Assembly: GCA_018623195.1 (NCBI GenBank)
Contig: JAAZVY010000002.1
Location: 20,446 to 84,445 of the forward strand
Origin: Flavobacteriaceae bacterium
GTDB lineage: Bacteria > Bacteroidota > Bacteroidia > Flavobacteriales > Flavobacteriaceae
DNA length: 64,000 bases
Direction: 5' to 3'
Shown: piece after piece, positions 30,301 through 37,565 of the stretch
Layout of the letters: every line of letters starts with the position of its first letter
Numbering within the stretch: the stretch's first letter is position 1
Notes under the pieces: generated by a model
Told to the model about the DNA's origin: nothing
What the model saw: only the letters and a program-made list of their open reading frames with translations
Databases searched by the model: none
Program-made: the position numbers and the translations under genes

Positions 30301-30982
30301 TTTTGAATCTTTCGGTATTCCAAATTGGGACGTTTCAATCAGTGGTTTATTCCCCGAAGTGTTTAGTCGTTTTGCAATCAATCATGGATATAGAGCTGCC
30401 TATAGTATTAATAATTTTCAAAATAACCTCAGTCGAAACGAGGGCTTATTTAACCTTGAAAATGGAGATTTAAAACCAGAATTACTAATTGGAGCGGTGG
30501 TGATGAACGACCAGTTTAACCCACTTATTGGATTCGATTTTGAAACAGAGTCGTTCTGGCAAATTCGAACAGAATGGCGAAAAGATAGAGCGTTGAATCT
30601 AAGTTTTGCCAATAGTTTGCTTACTGAGATTAAAGGTCAAGAATTTGTTCTTGGATTAGGAAAGCGTATTACCGATTTACGTTGGAACCCTAAAATTGGA
30701 GGCAAGAGAAGACAGTATCGGGGCGATTTAGTGCTTAGGGGAGACGTGTCCTATCGATCCAATACGACCTTCATAAGAAATCTAGACGAGATCGTCGGGG
30801 ATCAGATTACTTCTGGTCAACAAAGTTTCTCGGCTCAATTCTCAGCGGATTACGCTCTGAGTAACACCTTAAATCTTGCTGCCTATTACGATCATAGCTT
30901 TTCAAAATTTAGAGTTTCTACCTCGTTTCCACAAACTACTATGCGTACGGGACTCAGCTTAAAATATCGATTTGGCGAGTAG
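24332..30982 (+). CDS. sprA: SprA, outer-membrane translocon of type IX secretion and gliding
   Basis: This 2216-residue protein matches the size and position of flavobacterial SprA, the very large outer-membrane barrel through which type IX cargo leaves. It starts with TTG at 24332, 1 base after ruvA. This is supported because it gives a complete signal peptide (hydrophobic core about 12-22, cleavage near TQAQ) and the next ATG is far inside. Seen: YTPNEDDLIRNIEFGNVSMP and FGLKTDLQFGRTSVTAVYAE in the N-terminal part and aromatic, beta-rich repeats to the C-terminal SLKYRF. The order ruvA-sprA-gcvH is, as I recall, conserved in flavobacteria. Confidence 0.95.
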   Translation: MKIRLDSIRSLCVLLAFFAVTLTQAQKLPALSPFSIDQIYQYDPVNNRYELLPSVSGKVVGYPRYLSFTQYYEALRAQMIKSNYQTKTDALSKVNDTVADAREDLLPTYYVNSAFFESIFGGNTITVDASGGFSLDLGALSQKSENPSVSIRNQRSTVLDIDQQFDLNVDAQVGERLRVQANMDSRSSFDFQNLFKIEYTPNEDDLIRNIEFGNVSMPLKSSLMTGAQNLFGLKTDLQFGRTSVTAVYAEQRSQRNTVSTQNGSVINEFELTALDYEENTHFFLSQHFRDAYDLALKNYPFIASNVQITRIEVWVTNRSQQTENVRQIVGFQDLGEYNPEKVRFGGPQNFFRATESLPDNEANLLNPAWIGGEGLPSSIRTAAGAASGISLLGEPLVNGLDYASLENARKLEAGLDYSYHRQLGYLSLNQPLATDEVLAVAYEYTYNGSVYTVGEFSNDNQRDASSALVVKLLKSNITRVEDPIWDLMMKNIYSTGAFGISANDFEFQLLYTDPSPRNFLTPADPSVPWPEEFSNSTLLKIFNLDRLDAYQNRSEQGDGFFDFVDGITVDASNGRIIFTQVEPFGIYLFEQFSSDVTEDYEIEESYNGNQRQYVYRSLYELTKTAALQQADANRFLLRGSYGGSTASSGQKLSLGVAFALPGSVQVSIGGRVLTEGVDYIVDYAAGQVEILDPSLQNSGLPIDISVEDAGQIGQLTRRFTGVAIQHRASSELSFGGAFLNLRERPLTQKSAYGIEPINNSMIGANVSFRKEVPWLTRLINQWPTIETEAPSSIDFSAEIAALIPSAPNNAQFGGEVTTYIDDFEEAQQFLDLRNPSDWVLSSNPFGQTGIEASRSRARLAWYTIDPVLYSRLRPSDITDAMLQEDEARRIFIREVYPETDVVQGQSAVQSTLDIAYYPDEAGPYNTASDFGAVANKWAGTMRALTVTDFEQANIEYLQFWMLHPLEPSEVGEGGKLVIDLGNLSEDILPDGRKQYENGLGVQVDPTIYGSVPSRSALIYTFDSDAGARELQDVGLDGLSDAQEGLIYTGPSDDPARDNYVNYLEAQGSIPNRYKYFNNPEGNTPINPTDELRGSTLLPDVEDVDRDFAMNVVESYYQYELPINSVVSESMPYITTVREVTLDTGRKVRWVQYKIPLREYTRAVGGITDFRSIPFIRMSLQGFQSSTVLRFAALDLIQGSWRIYDKELDPEANLPVSPSTTFELGAVNIEENSNRNPIPYVLPPGVRREALNNTNTIVRQNEQSLSMQFTDLPLGDGRGAFRRVKFDMRRFEKLKLFVHAERIGASTVQDNDLVAFLRIGTDYSSNYYQIEWPLTFTNNATQDAGLIWPDANALDLDLALLSSVKAEQIASAEPEFSKVLENGMTIRVKGNPSIGNITSAMLGAINRSSSLPVSAELWFNELRLAGINHKGGWAATANASVQLSDVVTLGAGFSKTTVGFGAIDGAVNTRSLDDTENFDFSVRTDLGQFLSKASRLKLPLNYSMASTRITPEYDPVYEDIRLEDRLSAATNNEDKRAIREQAESYTEVSSLALNGVRIERKEGSNVDFFDPENVTVNYSHSTKSHRDFEISESLQSQARASLDYTYTPSIFSLTMGASIDRSLSEQRFRQIFIPGVTLLDLPLLSQQNFRSGWNGSIKANPFKFFSTSFTATQNNIVNLDLNQNLGFNSVWESFFSWGKPNTYAQQLQLGLEIPFSSFKPLDFLTTRLDYGGTLNWQRGSDALAEVAGRPLHTVQTASTLSLSSGLDLKSGLKKLIKIPDAIGAQVALNYSETSGVVLPGYLPTINDRSLLQLDPKLLLGLASSDFRFEAARQGYLTDFDGFNTPFVIDENENLSATANLSIGSAVSIGLSYDRRKSDRFQEQFRVTPSDFGPTFQSLLANQTGSYSTTAFLLSTAFDGSMGDTGSEAFERFKASRIEMANRLANASGMDLSAVDSEGYPVAYGAYHPEVLLGSFIAAYSGKSISEVSLGPFESFGIPNWDVSISGLFPEVFSRFAINHGYRAAYSINNFQNNLSRNEGLFNLENGDLKPELLIGAVVMNDQFNPLIGFDFETESFWQIRTEWRKDRALNLSFANSLLTEIKGQEFVLGLGKRITDLRWNPKIGGKRRQYRGDLVLRGDVSYRSNTTFIRNLDEIVGDQITSGQQSFSAQFSADYALSNTLNLAAYYDHSFSKFRVSTSFPQTTMRTGLSLKYRFGE

Positions 30983-31001
30983 TTTAAAAGACTCTTTTAA
31001 T

Positions 31002-31009
31002 TACCTTTG
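31002..31009 (+). promoter_or_regulatory. -7 element before gcvH
   Basis: TACCTTTG matches TAnnTTTG, 26 bases before the ATG. The upstream region holds only TTTA near -33. A small AT-rich inverted repeat (30984-31000) lies just upstream and could be the end of the sprA message. Confidence 0.4.
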
Positions 31010-31035
31010 AATCTTATTAATAATCAGAAATTGTT

Positions 31036-31416
31036 ATGAATTTTCCAGAAAACTTAAAGTATACAAAAGACCATGAGTGGGTGCTTATCGAAGGGAATAC
31101 AGCAACCGTTGGTATTACTGATTTTGCACAATCTGAACTTGGGGATATTGTTTATGTAGAGGTTGAAACGGTAGATGAGACTCTCGATAAAGAAGAGGTT
31201 TTCGGCACTGTAGAAGCTGTTAAGACGGTTTCTGACTTATTTCTTCCGTTATCTGGAACGATTGAATCTTTCAATGAAGAATTAGATCAAAATCCAGAAT
31301 TAGTAAATAGCGATCCTTATGGAGCGGGATGGATGATCAAAATGAGTATTGATAATCTAGACGAGATTGAAGAATTGTTGGATGTCGATGCCTATAAAGC
31401 CCTAGTGGGTGCTTAG
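31036..31416 (+). CDS. gcvH: Glycine cleavage system H protein
   Basis: This 126-residue lipoyl carrier shuttles the aminomethyl group in glycine cleavage. It has [20 protein letters not shown] near the N-terminus and the lipoylation site in [11 protein letters not shown], with K63 as acceptor. [13 protein letters not shown] closes the hybrid-barrel fold. Length is standard. The other glycine cleavage genes are not in this window. The VanZ-like gene starts inside its last codons. Confidence 0.97.
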   Translation: MNFPENLKYTKDHEWVLIEGNTATVGITDFAQSELGDIVYVEVETVDETLDKEEVFGTVEAVKTVSDLFLPLSGTIESFNEELDQNPELVNSDPYGAGWMIKMSIDNLDEIEELLDVDAYKALVGA

Positions 31417-31822
31417 AATTAAACACCGTTTATTTAATCCGTTTACCGCCGCCTTTTTGCTTTACGCCATTGGTATTACCGTGCTTAGTTTAGTGCGCAT
31501 CGACTCGAGTGGTCGATCACTTCTTAGTTTTGAAGGTGCGGACAAATTGGTACACTGCCTTTTCTACTTCGGCTTTACTTTTCTTCTGGCTTTAGCCTAC
31601 AAAGGTTCTTTTGTTATAGCTTTAAATCAGAAGGCACAAGTAATAGTTGCATTGATTGCAATGACCTACAGTGGCATCATTGAATTGTTGCAAGGTTTTT
31701 TCACTGTCTATCGTTCGGCAGAACTTGGTGATTTTGTTGCCAATTCGGTAGGAGTCATTTTTGGATTAGTGGCCTTAAAGGTTTTAAATCCTTTTTTTAA
31801 CAGAATGAAAAACCCGAAATAA
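31409..31822 (+). CDS. VanZ-like membrane protein
   Basis: This 137-residue protein starts with GTG at 31409, overlapping the gcvH stop by 8 bases, which suggests translational coupling. No closer ATG is in frame. Four hydrophobic helices are visible, with [21 protein letters not shown] (about 41-61), the conserved VanZ element, and [23 protein letters not shown]. The family name comes from teicoplanin resistance, but in flavobacteria the function of this gene, often next to gcvH, is unknown. Confidence 0.8.
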   Translation: MLRIKHRLFNPFTAAFLLYAIGITVLSLVRIDSSGRSLLSFEGADKLVHCLFYFGFTFLLALAYKGSFVIALNQKAQVIVALIAMTYSGIIELLQGFFTVYRSAELGDFVANSVGVIFGLVALKVLNPFFNRMKNPK

Positions 31823-31875
31823 TTCGGTGCTTTTTCGAATTAATATTTAAATTAGCCATCATCAAAATTTAGAGT

Positions 31876-32580
31876 ATGGAACCGAAGAAAAGTCCAAAAG
31901 CAGATATAGGTCGTAATAGTGGATTGTATTTCGCACTAGGTCTAGCCCTCACAATGTTCATCGTGTGGAGAGCCTTAGAGTGGAAGAAATACGATGAGGT
32001 AACGAATTATGATATATCTCTAAATGTAGAAGATCAGCTTGATGAAGAGGTGCCAATGACCGAACAAATCAAGACTCCACCACCTCCACCACCTCCAGCA
32101 GCTCCTGAAGTTATTGAAGTGGTAGAAGATGAGGAAGAGGTTGAAGAAACGATCATTGAATCAACCGAAACATCTCAAGAAGAAGAGGTGATTGAAATCG
32201 AAGAGGTTGAGGTTGAAGAGGTAGAAGAAGATATTTCAATTCCATTCGCGGTTATTGAAGACGTACCTGTATTCCCAGGTTGTGAGGGTGCAAGTGATAA
32301 AAAAGCTTGTTTCCAACAGCAAATGCAAAAGCATATTCGCAAGCACTTCAGATATCCTGAAATTGCTCAAGAAATGGGTGTTCAGGGTCGTGTGAACGTA
32401 ATGTTCGTCATTCAAAAAGACGGTTCAATTGGAGGAATTCGAATGAGAGGTCCAGACAAAAATCTAGAGGCCGAAGCATTACGTATTATCAACCTGCTTC
32501 CAAACATGACACCAGGTAGACAGCGTGGGCGTCCTGTTAAAGTACCATTCAGTATTCCAATTACTTTCCGTTTACAGTAG
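31876..32580 (+). CDS. TonB-like energy transducer
   Basis: This 234-residue protein has one N-terminal helix (about 18-35), a Pro run (TPPPPPPPAAPE, about 67-78), a very acidic linker (about 78-125, mostly Glu and Val) and a C-terminal TonB domain (about 145-234) with HFRYPEIAQEMGVQGRVNVM. TonB proteins pass proton-motive force from ExbB/ExbD to outer-membrane receptors. The linker is acidic instead of the Lys-Pro type of enterobacteria. Two cysteines (in FPGCEGASDKKACF) just before the domain may form a disulfide. Confidence 0.88.
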   Translation: MEPKKSPKADIGRNSGLYFALGLALTMFIVWRALEWKKYDEVTNYDISLNVEDQLDEEVPMTEQIKTPPPPPPPAAPEVIEVVEDEEEVEETIIESTETSQEEEVIEIEEVEVEEVEEDISIPFAVIEDVPVFPGCEGASDKKACFQQQMQKHIRKHFRYPEIAQEMGVQGRVNVMFVIQKDGSIGGIRMRGPDKNLEAEALRIINLLPNMTPGRQRGRPVKVPFSIPITFRLQ

Positions 32581-32600
32581 TAAGGAGAAGAAATTATACA

Positions 32601-32628
32601 AAACCGGGCTTATTGCCCGGTTTTTTTA
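32601..32628 (+). terminator. Rho-independent terminator after the tonB-like gene
   Basis: AAACCGGGC, loop TTATT and GCCCGGTTT form a perfect 9-bp stem followed by more Ts. It lies 20 bases after the stop. Confidence 0.9.
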
Positions 32629-32658
32629 TTTGAAAGCTATTTGTGCATCTTATCTTTG
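32629..32658 (+). promoter_or_regulatory. Promoter of the ctaB-cox operon
   Basis: TTTG (32629-32632), an 18-base spacer and TATCTTTG (32651-32658) match the Bacteroidota promoter exactly. The -7 box ends 6 bases before the ATG at 32665, so the message would have almost no leader. Confidence 0.7.
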
Positions 32659-32664
32659 CACTCT

Positions 32665-33558
32665 ATGATTGAAGGGGCGACAACACATCCTACTTCCTTG
32701 TTCTGGACAGATCTAAAGGCTTTAACGAAGGTTCGTTTAGCACTTAGCGTGGTGTTCTCTGCATTGGCGGGCTATCTGTTGGGCGCTGAATCATATAAGG
32801 CGCTAGAACTTGTGCTTCTTCTAGTCGGAGGTTTTTCGTTGGTTGCAGCTTCGAATGCCTATAACCAAATCATAGAAAAGGATCTAGATGCAAAGATGAA
32901 TCGTACCAAAGAGCGACCATTACCTACTGGTCGTTTCTCGAATGCCTTGGCCTTGATTATTGCCTTTTCACTCACGATTCTAGGAGGGGGATTACTTTAT
33001 TTTCTGAATTTGAAAACGGCCCTTTTTGGTTTACTCTCGGTAATTCTTTACGCTTTAGTCTATACTCCGTTAAAAACTAAAACATCATTATCTGTTTTTG
33101 TTGGTGCTTTTCCCGGAGCCATACCATTCATGTTGGGTTGGGTTGGTGCTACAGGCTCTTTCGGAATTGAAGCTGGAACTTTATTTATGATTCAATTTTT
33201 TTGGCAGTTTCCTCATTTCTGGGCACTGGCCTGGATGTTAGATGAGGATTATAAAAAAGGAGGGTTCAAAATGCTTCCAACGGGTGAGAGAGATCAGAGT
33301 ACCGCGTTTCAAATTATTGTTTACACCTTTTGGACGATTCTAGCATCGATCACTCCAGCATTTGGATTTACCGGAAAGCTGGTGATTTCAATTCCTGCTG
33401 CAATAGCTGTGGGTATTTCGGGCCTTTACATGATGATGCCTGCACTTCAATTGTTTAATTCTCTAGAGGTGTCTTTTGCTAAAAAATTAATGCTTAGGAG
33501 TGTAATATATATTTCATTAATTCAGGTGATCTATGTGATCGATCATCTTATTAGATAG
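32665..33558 (+). CDS. ctaB: Protohaem IX farnesyltransferase (haem O synthase)
   Basis: The ATG at 32665 is taken as the start because upstream in-frame codons overlap the -7 box of the promoter. Length 297 residues, with about nine helices. The prenyl-diphosphate motif NAYNQIIEKDLDAKMNRTKE carries the N..D..D pattern, and DEDYKKGGFKMLPT the second Asp-rich loop. The enzyme farnesylates haem B to haem O, a step towards haem A of the oxidase. It heads a run of oxidase subunit and assembly genes. Confidence 0.95.
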   Translation: MIEGATTHPTSLFWTDLKALTKVRLALSVVFSALAGYLLGAESYKALELVLLLVGGFSLVAASNAYNQIIEKDLDAKMNRTKERPLPTGRFSNALALIIAFSLTILGGGLLYFLNLKTALFGLLSVILYALVYTPLKTKTSLSVFVGAFPGAIPFMLGWVGATGSFGIEAGTLFMIQFFWQFPHFWALAWMLDEDYKKGGFKMLPTGERDQSTAFQIIVYTFWTILASITPAFGFTGKLVISIPAAIAVGISGLYMMMPALQLFNSLEVSFAKKLMLRSVIYISLIQVIYVIDHLIR

Positions 33559-33569
33559 ACCAAAAAATT

Positions 33570-34145
33570 ATGTTAGAACGCACAGAATTTGAAAAGCAAC
33601 AACGCGCAAAAAAAATGATGCTTTGGTTCGGAATCATCTCCCTAATCATGGGGTTTGCAGGATGGACAAGCGCCTATATCGTAAGTAGTAAGCGAAAAGA
33701 TTGGGTGGCCAATATTGAATTGCCTCAGGCCTTTTGGTGGTCAACCGCGGTCATCGTTTTGAGTAGTCTAACCTATATTCTCTCCCGTCTTGCTCTTAAG
33801 GCAGATAAGTTGAAATTATCTTCGAGATGGGCTCTAATTACCCTAGGATTAGGTGTTTCGTTTGTTTTTATTCAGTTTAATGGATTTAGTCAAATGGTTG
33901 CTGCTGGATACTATTTTACGGGACCCACTAGCAGTATTAAGATGTCTTACATTTTCTTAATCGCTTTTGTCCACCTACTGCATCTATTTGCCGGGCTAAT
34001 CAGTTTAGGGCTTGTTAATTACAAATTGATACGTTCAAAATATTCATCTGAAAACAGATTGGGCTTTGAATTAGGAGAGACGTTCTGGCATTTCCTTGGG
34101 GTGCTTTGGGTTTATCTTGTTTTATTTATGTTTTTCGTCAAGTAA
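33570..34145 (+). CDS. Cytochrome c oxidase subunit III-type protein, short paralogue
   Basis: This 191-residue membrane protein has five helices and the subunit III pattern. VHLLHLFAGLISLGLVNYKL and GETFWHFLGVLWVYLVLFMF near the end carry the conserved His and Trp positions. It lacks the first two helices of seven-helix subunit III, as is usual in many bacteria. A longer paralogue follows 64 bases downstream. Both probably belong to the oxidase whose subunits I and II are encoded at 14.7-17.6 kb. Confidence 0.88.
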   Translation: MLERTEFEKQQRAKKMMLWFGIISLIMGFAGWTSAYIVSSKRKDWVANIELPQAFWWSTAVIVLSSLTYILSRLALKADKLKLSSRWALITLGLGVSFVFIQFNGFSQMVAAGYYFTGPTSSIKMSYIFLIAFVHLLHLFAGLISLGLVNYKLIRSKYSSENRLGFELGETFWHFLGVLWVYLVLFMFFVK

Positions 34146-34181
34146 ATCGATTCAATTATTTTTATAAAATACTCAAAGGTG

Positions 34182-34189
34182 TACCTTTG
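34182..34189 (+). promoter_or_regulatory. Possible -7 element before the second subunit III gene
   Basis: TACCTTTG matches TAnnTTTG, 20 bases before the ATG. Only a T-run lies at the -33 distance, so this may be a weak internal promoter. Confidence 0.35.
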
Positions 34190-34209
34190 CGACAATTAAT
34201 GCCAAACTA

Positions 34210-35187
34210 ATGGATACTTCAATTTCAACAGCTAAAGACGAAAACGTTTGGGGTGGTGGTGATCAACAACCACTAAGAGCGAGTTATGGTAAATTGATGA
34301 TGTGGTTTTTCATCGTCTCTGATGCCTTAACCTTCTCTGGTTTTCTTGCCGCTTACGGTTTTTCTAGATTTAAATTTATCGAGACCTGGCCTATTGCAGA
34401 TGAGGTTTTTACCCACGTACCATTCTTTCATGGGAACTACCCAATGTATTATGTGGCCTTCATGACTTTCATTCTGATCATGTCTTCGGTAACTATGGTA
34501 CTTGCTGTTGATGCTGGTCATCACATGGACCGAAAGAAAGTAACTCTTTATATGCTTCTTACCATTATTGGAGGAGCTATATTCGTTGGCTCTCAAGCTT
34601 GGGAGTGGGCTACTTTTATCAAGGGAGATTTTGGTGCCTTAGAAACTAAGGGAGGTCGTATTTTACAATTTGTAGATATTGAATCAGGAGAGCGCGTTGC
34701 GCTTAGAGATTTCGCCATTGAAAATCCAAACGAAACCGCTGTATACCACGAATCTTCAAAGGGTATTTGGTTTTTAGAAGGTGATAAGCCTTCAACTTAC
34801 AGTCTAGAAGAAGTTAAAGCAGGATTCCTTGCTGATGAATCAGTGACGATAAGAACTGAGCAAATCATCGAAGGAGAAAAGAATGTACTTTCTCGTGAAG
34901 ATGCAGTTGCTAAGTTAACTGACGCTGCCATCGTTGTCGAAGGAGCGAATCTTATTCGCAATGAATATGGAAGTCGATTATTTGCAGACTTCTTTTTCTT
35001 CATCACTGGGTTCCACGGTTTTCACGTTTTATCAGGTGTTGCGATTAACGTGATTATTTTCTTCAACGTTCTAATGGGAACTTATGACAGAAGAGGTCAC
35101 TACGAAATGGTTGAGAAAGTTGGGTTGTATTGGCACTTTGTAGACCTTGTTTGGGTATTTGTATTCACATTCTTTTATCTGGTATAA
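34210..35187 (+). CDS. Cytochrome c oxidase subunit III, long form with a soluble insertion
   Basis: This 325-residue protein has the subunit III helices at about 18-40, 70-98, 112-135 and, after an insertion, at about 258-325, with FITGFHGFHVLSGVAIN and GLYWHFVDLVWVFVFTFFYL. The insertion (about 140-250) is hydrophilic and mostly acidic, and lies between two helices. This makes the protein well over 100 residues longer than its neighbour. The core is unmistakable. The job of the insertion is unknown. Confidence 0.9.
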   Translation: MDTSISTAKDENVWGGGDQQPLRASYGKLMMWFFIVSDALTFSGFLAAYGFSRFKFIETWPIADEVFTHVPFFHGNYPMYYVAFMTFILIMSSVTMVLAVDAGHHMDRKKVTLYMLLTIIGGAIFVGSQAWEWATFIKGDFGALETKGGRILQFVDIESGERVALRDFAIENPNETAVYHESSKGIWFLEGDKPSTYSLEEVKAGFLADESVTIRTEQIIEGEKNVLSREDAVAKLTDAAIVVEGANLIRNEYGSRLFADFFFFITGFHGFHVLSGVAINVIIFFNVLMGTYDRRGHYEMVEKVGLYWHFVDLVWVFVFTFFYLV

Positions 35188-35189
35188 TT

Positions 35190-35573
35190 ATGGCACACGA
35201 GCACAAACTATCAATTTTTAGAGGGTTAGTAACCTTCAAGAATAACCAGCAAAAGATTTGGGGAGTTCTTTTATTTCTCTCTATCGTAACCGCTATAGAG
35301 GTTGGATTGGGTATTGTAAAGCCTGAGTTTTTAATGAATACTTCATTCCCTGGAATGAAGCCACTTAACTGGATTTTCATTATTCTTACCTTAGTTAAAG
35401 CCTACTATATTGCCTGGGACTTTATGCACCTTCGCGATGAAAAGGCGTCGTTAAGAAGAGTAGTGGTATGGACACCGGTTTTCCTTATTTCTTACTTAGT
35501 TACTTTACTTCTTTTTGAAGCAACCTATGTCTATGAAATTTTCAATACAACTTTCATGACTTGGAACTTCTAA
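35190..35573 (+). CDS. Cytochrome c oxidase subunit IV family protein
   Basis: The ATG at 35190 lies 2 bases after the previous stop and gives 127 residues beginning MAHEHKLSIF. Upstream in-frame codons overlap the preceding gene and were discarded. Three helices are visible (about 22-40, 52-75 and 88-110), with KAYYIAWDFMHLRDEK between the second and third, the typical prokaryotic subunit IV element. It is a small accessory subunit. A strong terminator follows. Confidence 0.88.
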   Translation: MAHEHKLSIFRGLVTFKNNQQKIWGVLLFLSIVTAIEVGLGIVKPEFLMNTSFPGMKPLNWIFIILTLVKAYYIAWDFMHLRDEKASLRRVVVWTPVFLISYLVTLLLFEATYVYEIFNTTFMTWNF

Positions 35574-35596
35574 GAGTTCGATAAATAATATACTTG

Positions 35597-35630
35597 AGGC
35601 GATTACCGATTAGGTGATCGCCTTTTTTTT
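35597..35630 (+). terminator. Rho-independent terminator after the oxidase subunit genes
   Basis: AGGCGATTACC, loop GATTA and GGTGATCGCCT form an 11-bp stem with one G-T pair, followed by TTTTTTT. It begins 23 bases after the subunit IV stop. Its T tract runs into the -7 box of the next gene. Confidence 0.9.
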
Positions 35631-35637
35631 ATTTTTG
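35630..35637 (+). promoter_or_regulatory. -7 element of the SCO operon
   Basis: TATTTTTG matches TAnnTTTG and shares its first T with the preceding terminator. The ATG lies 18 bases downstream. The -33 position falls inside the terminator stem. Confidence 0.45.
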
Positions 35638-35655
35638 TACTTCAGTTTATCTGCT

Positions 35656-36297
35656 ATGAAAAAACCACTGGTACTAGGTATCTTATTTATTCTACCCTTG
35701 GTGATCTATCTTTTCTTCGCCTCAGGGGTGAACCGATTCGGACGTTTACCTGTGTTGACAGATAGCTTTGCATCAGAAACGGTTTTGTTGTCCTCTGAAA
35801 AGGAGGCAATGGATCTTTTTCAGAATAAGATCACTGTACTTTCTTTTCTAGGGGAAGAGGTGGAGCTAATGAAAGGCTATCTATTTAATTTCAATCAGAA
35901 AATTTACAAACGATTTTACGAGTTTAATGACTTTCAAACACTCCTAGTCGCTTATCCCAGTCAGAAAGTTGCTGTCGAACAATTGTTGTTAGAGTTGGGC
36001 CAAATTACAGACACTAGTCGCTATAAGATTCTTTATCTTGATGAATCCGATTCGATACGACTGTTTGATGCCTTAAAGAGCCAAGGAGAATTAAGCTCAG
36101 GTAGTTCTCCTCTGGTTTATATTATTGACAAGAATGGTTCGCTCAGAGGAAGAACAGATGATGAGGATGAAGGAGTTCTATACGGTTATGATATCAGATC
36201 GGTAGCGGTCTTGAATAACAAGATGGAGGATGATGTAAAGGTCTTGCTCGCTGAATACCGCCTAGCTTTAAAAAAGAATTATGCCGACCGCAAGTAA
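35656..36297 (+). CDS. Cysteine-free thioredoxin-like membrane-anchored protein
   Basis: The ATG at 35656 was chosen because earlier in-frame codons lie inside the upstream terminator and promoter. Length 213 residues, with one N-terminal helix (about 4-21). The soluble part reads like a degenerate thioredoxin/SCO fold: NKITVLSFLGEEVEL at the first strand and SSPLVYIIDKNGSLRGRTDD at the strand-turn that in SCO proteins reads ALIDSEGYFR. No cysteine is present, so neither redox chemistry nor SCO-type copper binding is likely. It overlaps the real SCO gene by 17 bases, suggesting a partner role in oxidase assembly. This is inferred from context only. Confidence 0.6.
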   Translation: MKKPLVLGILFILPLVIYLFFASGVNRFGRLPVLTDSFASETVLLSSEKEAMDLFQNKITVLSFLGEEVELMKGYLFNFNQKIYKRFYEFNDFQTLLVAYPSQKVAVEQLLLELGQITDTSRYKILYLDESDSIRLFDALKSQGELSSGSSPLVYIIDKNGSLRGRTDDEDEGVLYGYDIRSVAVLNNKMEDDVKVLLAEYRLALKKNYADRK

Positions 36298-37045
36298 ATC
36301 GAACAAAAAGACCACCTATTTATGGGTGTCAATCATCGTTTTCATCTTTGGGATAGTTACTATCCCTAGCTTAGTATCTCGCATAAAAAATGGAACGATC
36401 ACTGATAACAATCGATTGACTTTAACCCCTGAGGTATTGTATGGTTCTTCGGAAGAATCTCTTGCTTATTTAATGGGGCCTGATGGTGCCCGTCAAATTC
36501 CGGATTTTAGTTTTACAGATCAAAACGGGAATATCTTGTCTCCTGATGATCTAAAGGGAAAAGTCGTTGTTCTTGACTTTTTCTTCACGACCTGTCCAAC
36601 TATTTGCCCAATCATGTCTCAGAACATAGCAGAGTTAGCAGATGAGTTTAAAGATGACGAGGTTGCTTTTGTATCTATTAGTATTAATCCATTCTATGAT
36701 ACTCCTGAGCGCTTATTGAGTTATCAGAAGAAGTATTTGGCTGATTCCCATTCATGGTTCTTGTTAACAGGAGAGCGCGAAGAAATCTATGCGCTCGCTG
36801 AACAAGGATTTTTCATGATTGCCCAAGAAGATGAGGCTGCTCCAGGTGGTTTTGAGCACTCAGGATTATTTGCTCTAATTGATTCAGAGGGATACTTTAG
36901 ATCTTCTAAGGATGGTTTCGGGAATCCACTGATTTACTATCGCGGAACGATCACTCGTGAGATGGGGGTTGATTCAGATGGCGAAACTGAACAAATATCT
37001 CAGCTAGTGGCTGACATCCATAGTTTATTAAACGAAAAGAAGTAA
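36281..37045 (+). CDS. SCO1/SenC copper chaperone for cytochrome oxidase
   Basis: This 254-residue protein has one N-terminal anchor helix (about 13-30) and a thioredoxin-like domain. Copper ligands are CPTIC (C105, C109) and H193 in GGFEHSGLF, the usual SCO set. FVSISINPFYDTPERLLSYQ is another family stretch. SCO proteins help build the CuA site of subunit II (coxB). The start overlaps the preceding gene by 17 bases and DUF420 follows after 1 base. Confidence 0.95.
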   Translation: MPTASKSNKKTTYLWVSIIVFIFGIVTIPSLVSRIKNGTITDNNRLTLTPEVLYGSSEESLAYLMGPDGARQIPDFSFTDQNGNILSPDDLKGKVVVLDFFFTTCPTICPIMSQNIAELADEFKDDEVAFVSISINPFYDTPERLLSYQKKYLADSHSWFLLTGEREEIYALAEQGFFMIAQEDEAAPGGFEHSGLFALIDSEGYFRSSKDGFGNPLIYYRGTITREMGVDSDGETEQISQLVADIHSLLNEKK

Positions 37046-37046
37046 T

Positions 37047-37565
37047 ATGAAAGAGTCTGTAGCAAAGAAGTTAATTACGATTGTCTCTATCGCTGTTCCT
37101 GCGGTTGTTGCGATCTTGTTTGGGGTTCGACTACCCGATGTAGAACCTTTAAGTTTTTTACCACCCATTTATGCTTCAATTAACGGCTTAACTGCGCTTC
37201 TCCTCTTAGTAGCACTTTGGTCGATAAAAGCAAAAAAGATTACGCTTCACCAGAATATCATGAAGACTTGTATAGCCCTTTCGCTTTCATTTCTTTTGAT
37301 GTATGTGGCGTATCATATGACTTCAGATTCTACTCCGTTTGGGGGTGAAGGAGTAATTAGAACAGTTTATTTTATCCTATTAGTGTCTCATATCCTGTTA
37401 TCAATAATTATCATTCCCCTTGTATTGCACACTTACTTAAGAGCTTATTTGAAAGATTTTCAAGGGCATAAAAAGCTCGCTAGGATTACCTTCCCAATCT
37501 GGCTCTATGTGGCAGTTACTGGTGTTGTAGTATACTTAATGATTTCACCCTATTATGCCTACTAG
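37047..37565 (+). CDS. DUF420 membrane protein
   Basis: This 172-residue protein has five helices and the DUF420 (CtaM/YozB-like) pattern: LPPIYASINGLTALLLLVAL, then HQNIMKTCIALSLSFLLMYV, and HTYLRAYLKDFQGHKKLARI with conserved histidines. Related proteins are linked to cytochrome oxidase maturation. The position after SCO fits this. The next gene starts inside its last codons (11-base overlap). Confidence 0.88.
   Translation: MKESVAKKLITIVSIAVPAVVAILFGVRLPDVEPLSFLPPIYASINGLTALLLLVALWSIKAKKITLHQNIMKTCIALSLSFLLMYVAYHMTSDSTPFGGEGVIRTVYFILLVSHILLSIIIIPLVLHTYLRAYLKDFQGHKKLARITFPIWLYVAVTGVVVYLMISPYYAY

Noticed and set aside
31814-31836. CCGAA/TTCGG hairpin at the end of the VanZ-like gene
   Set aside because: The stem is only 5 bp. 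A T run follows, but it is too weak to call a terminator.
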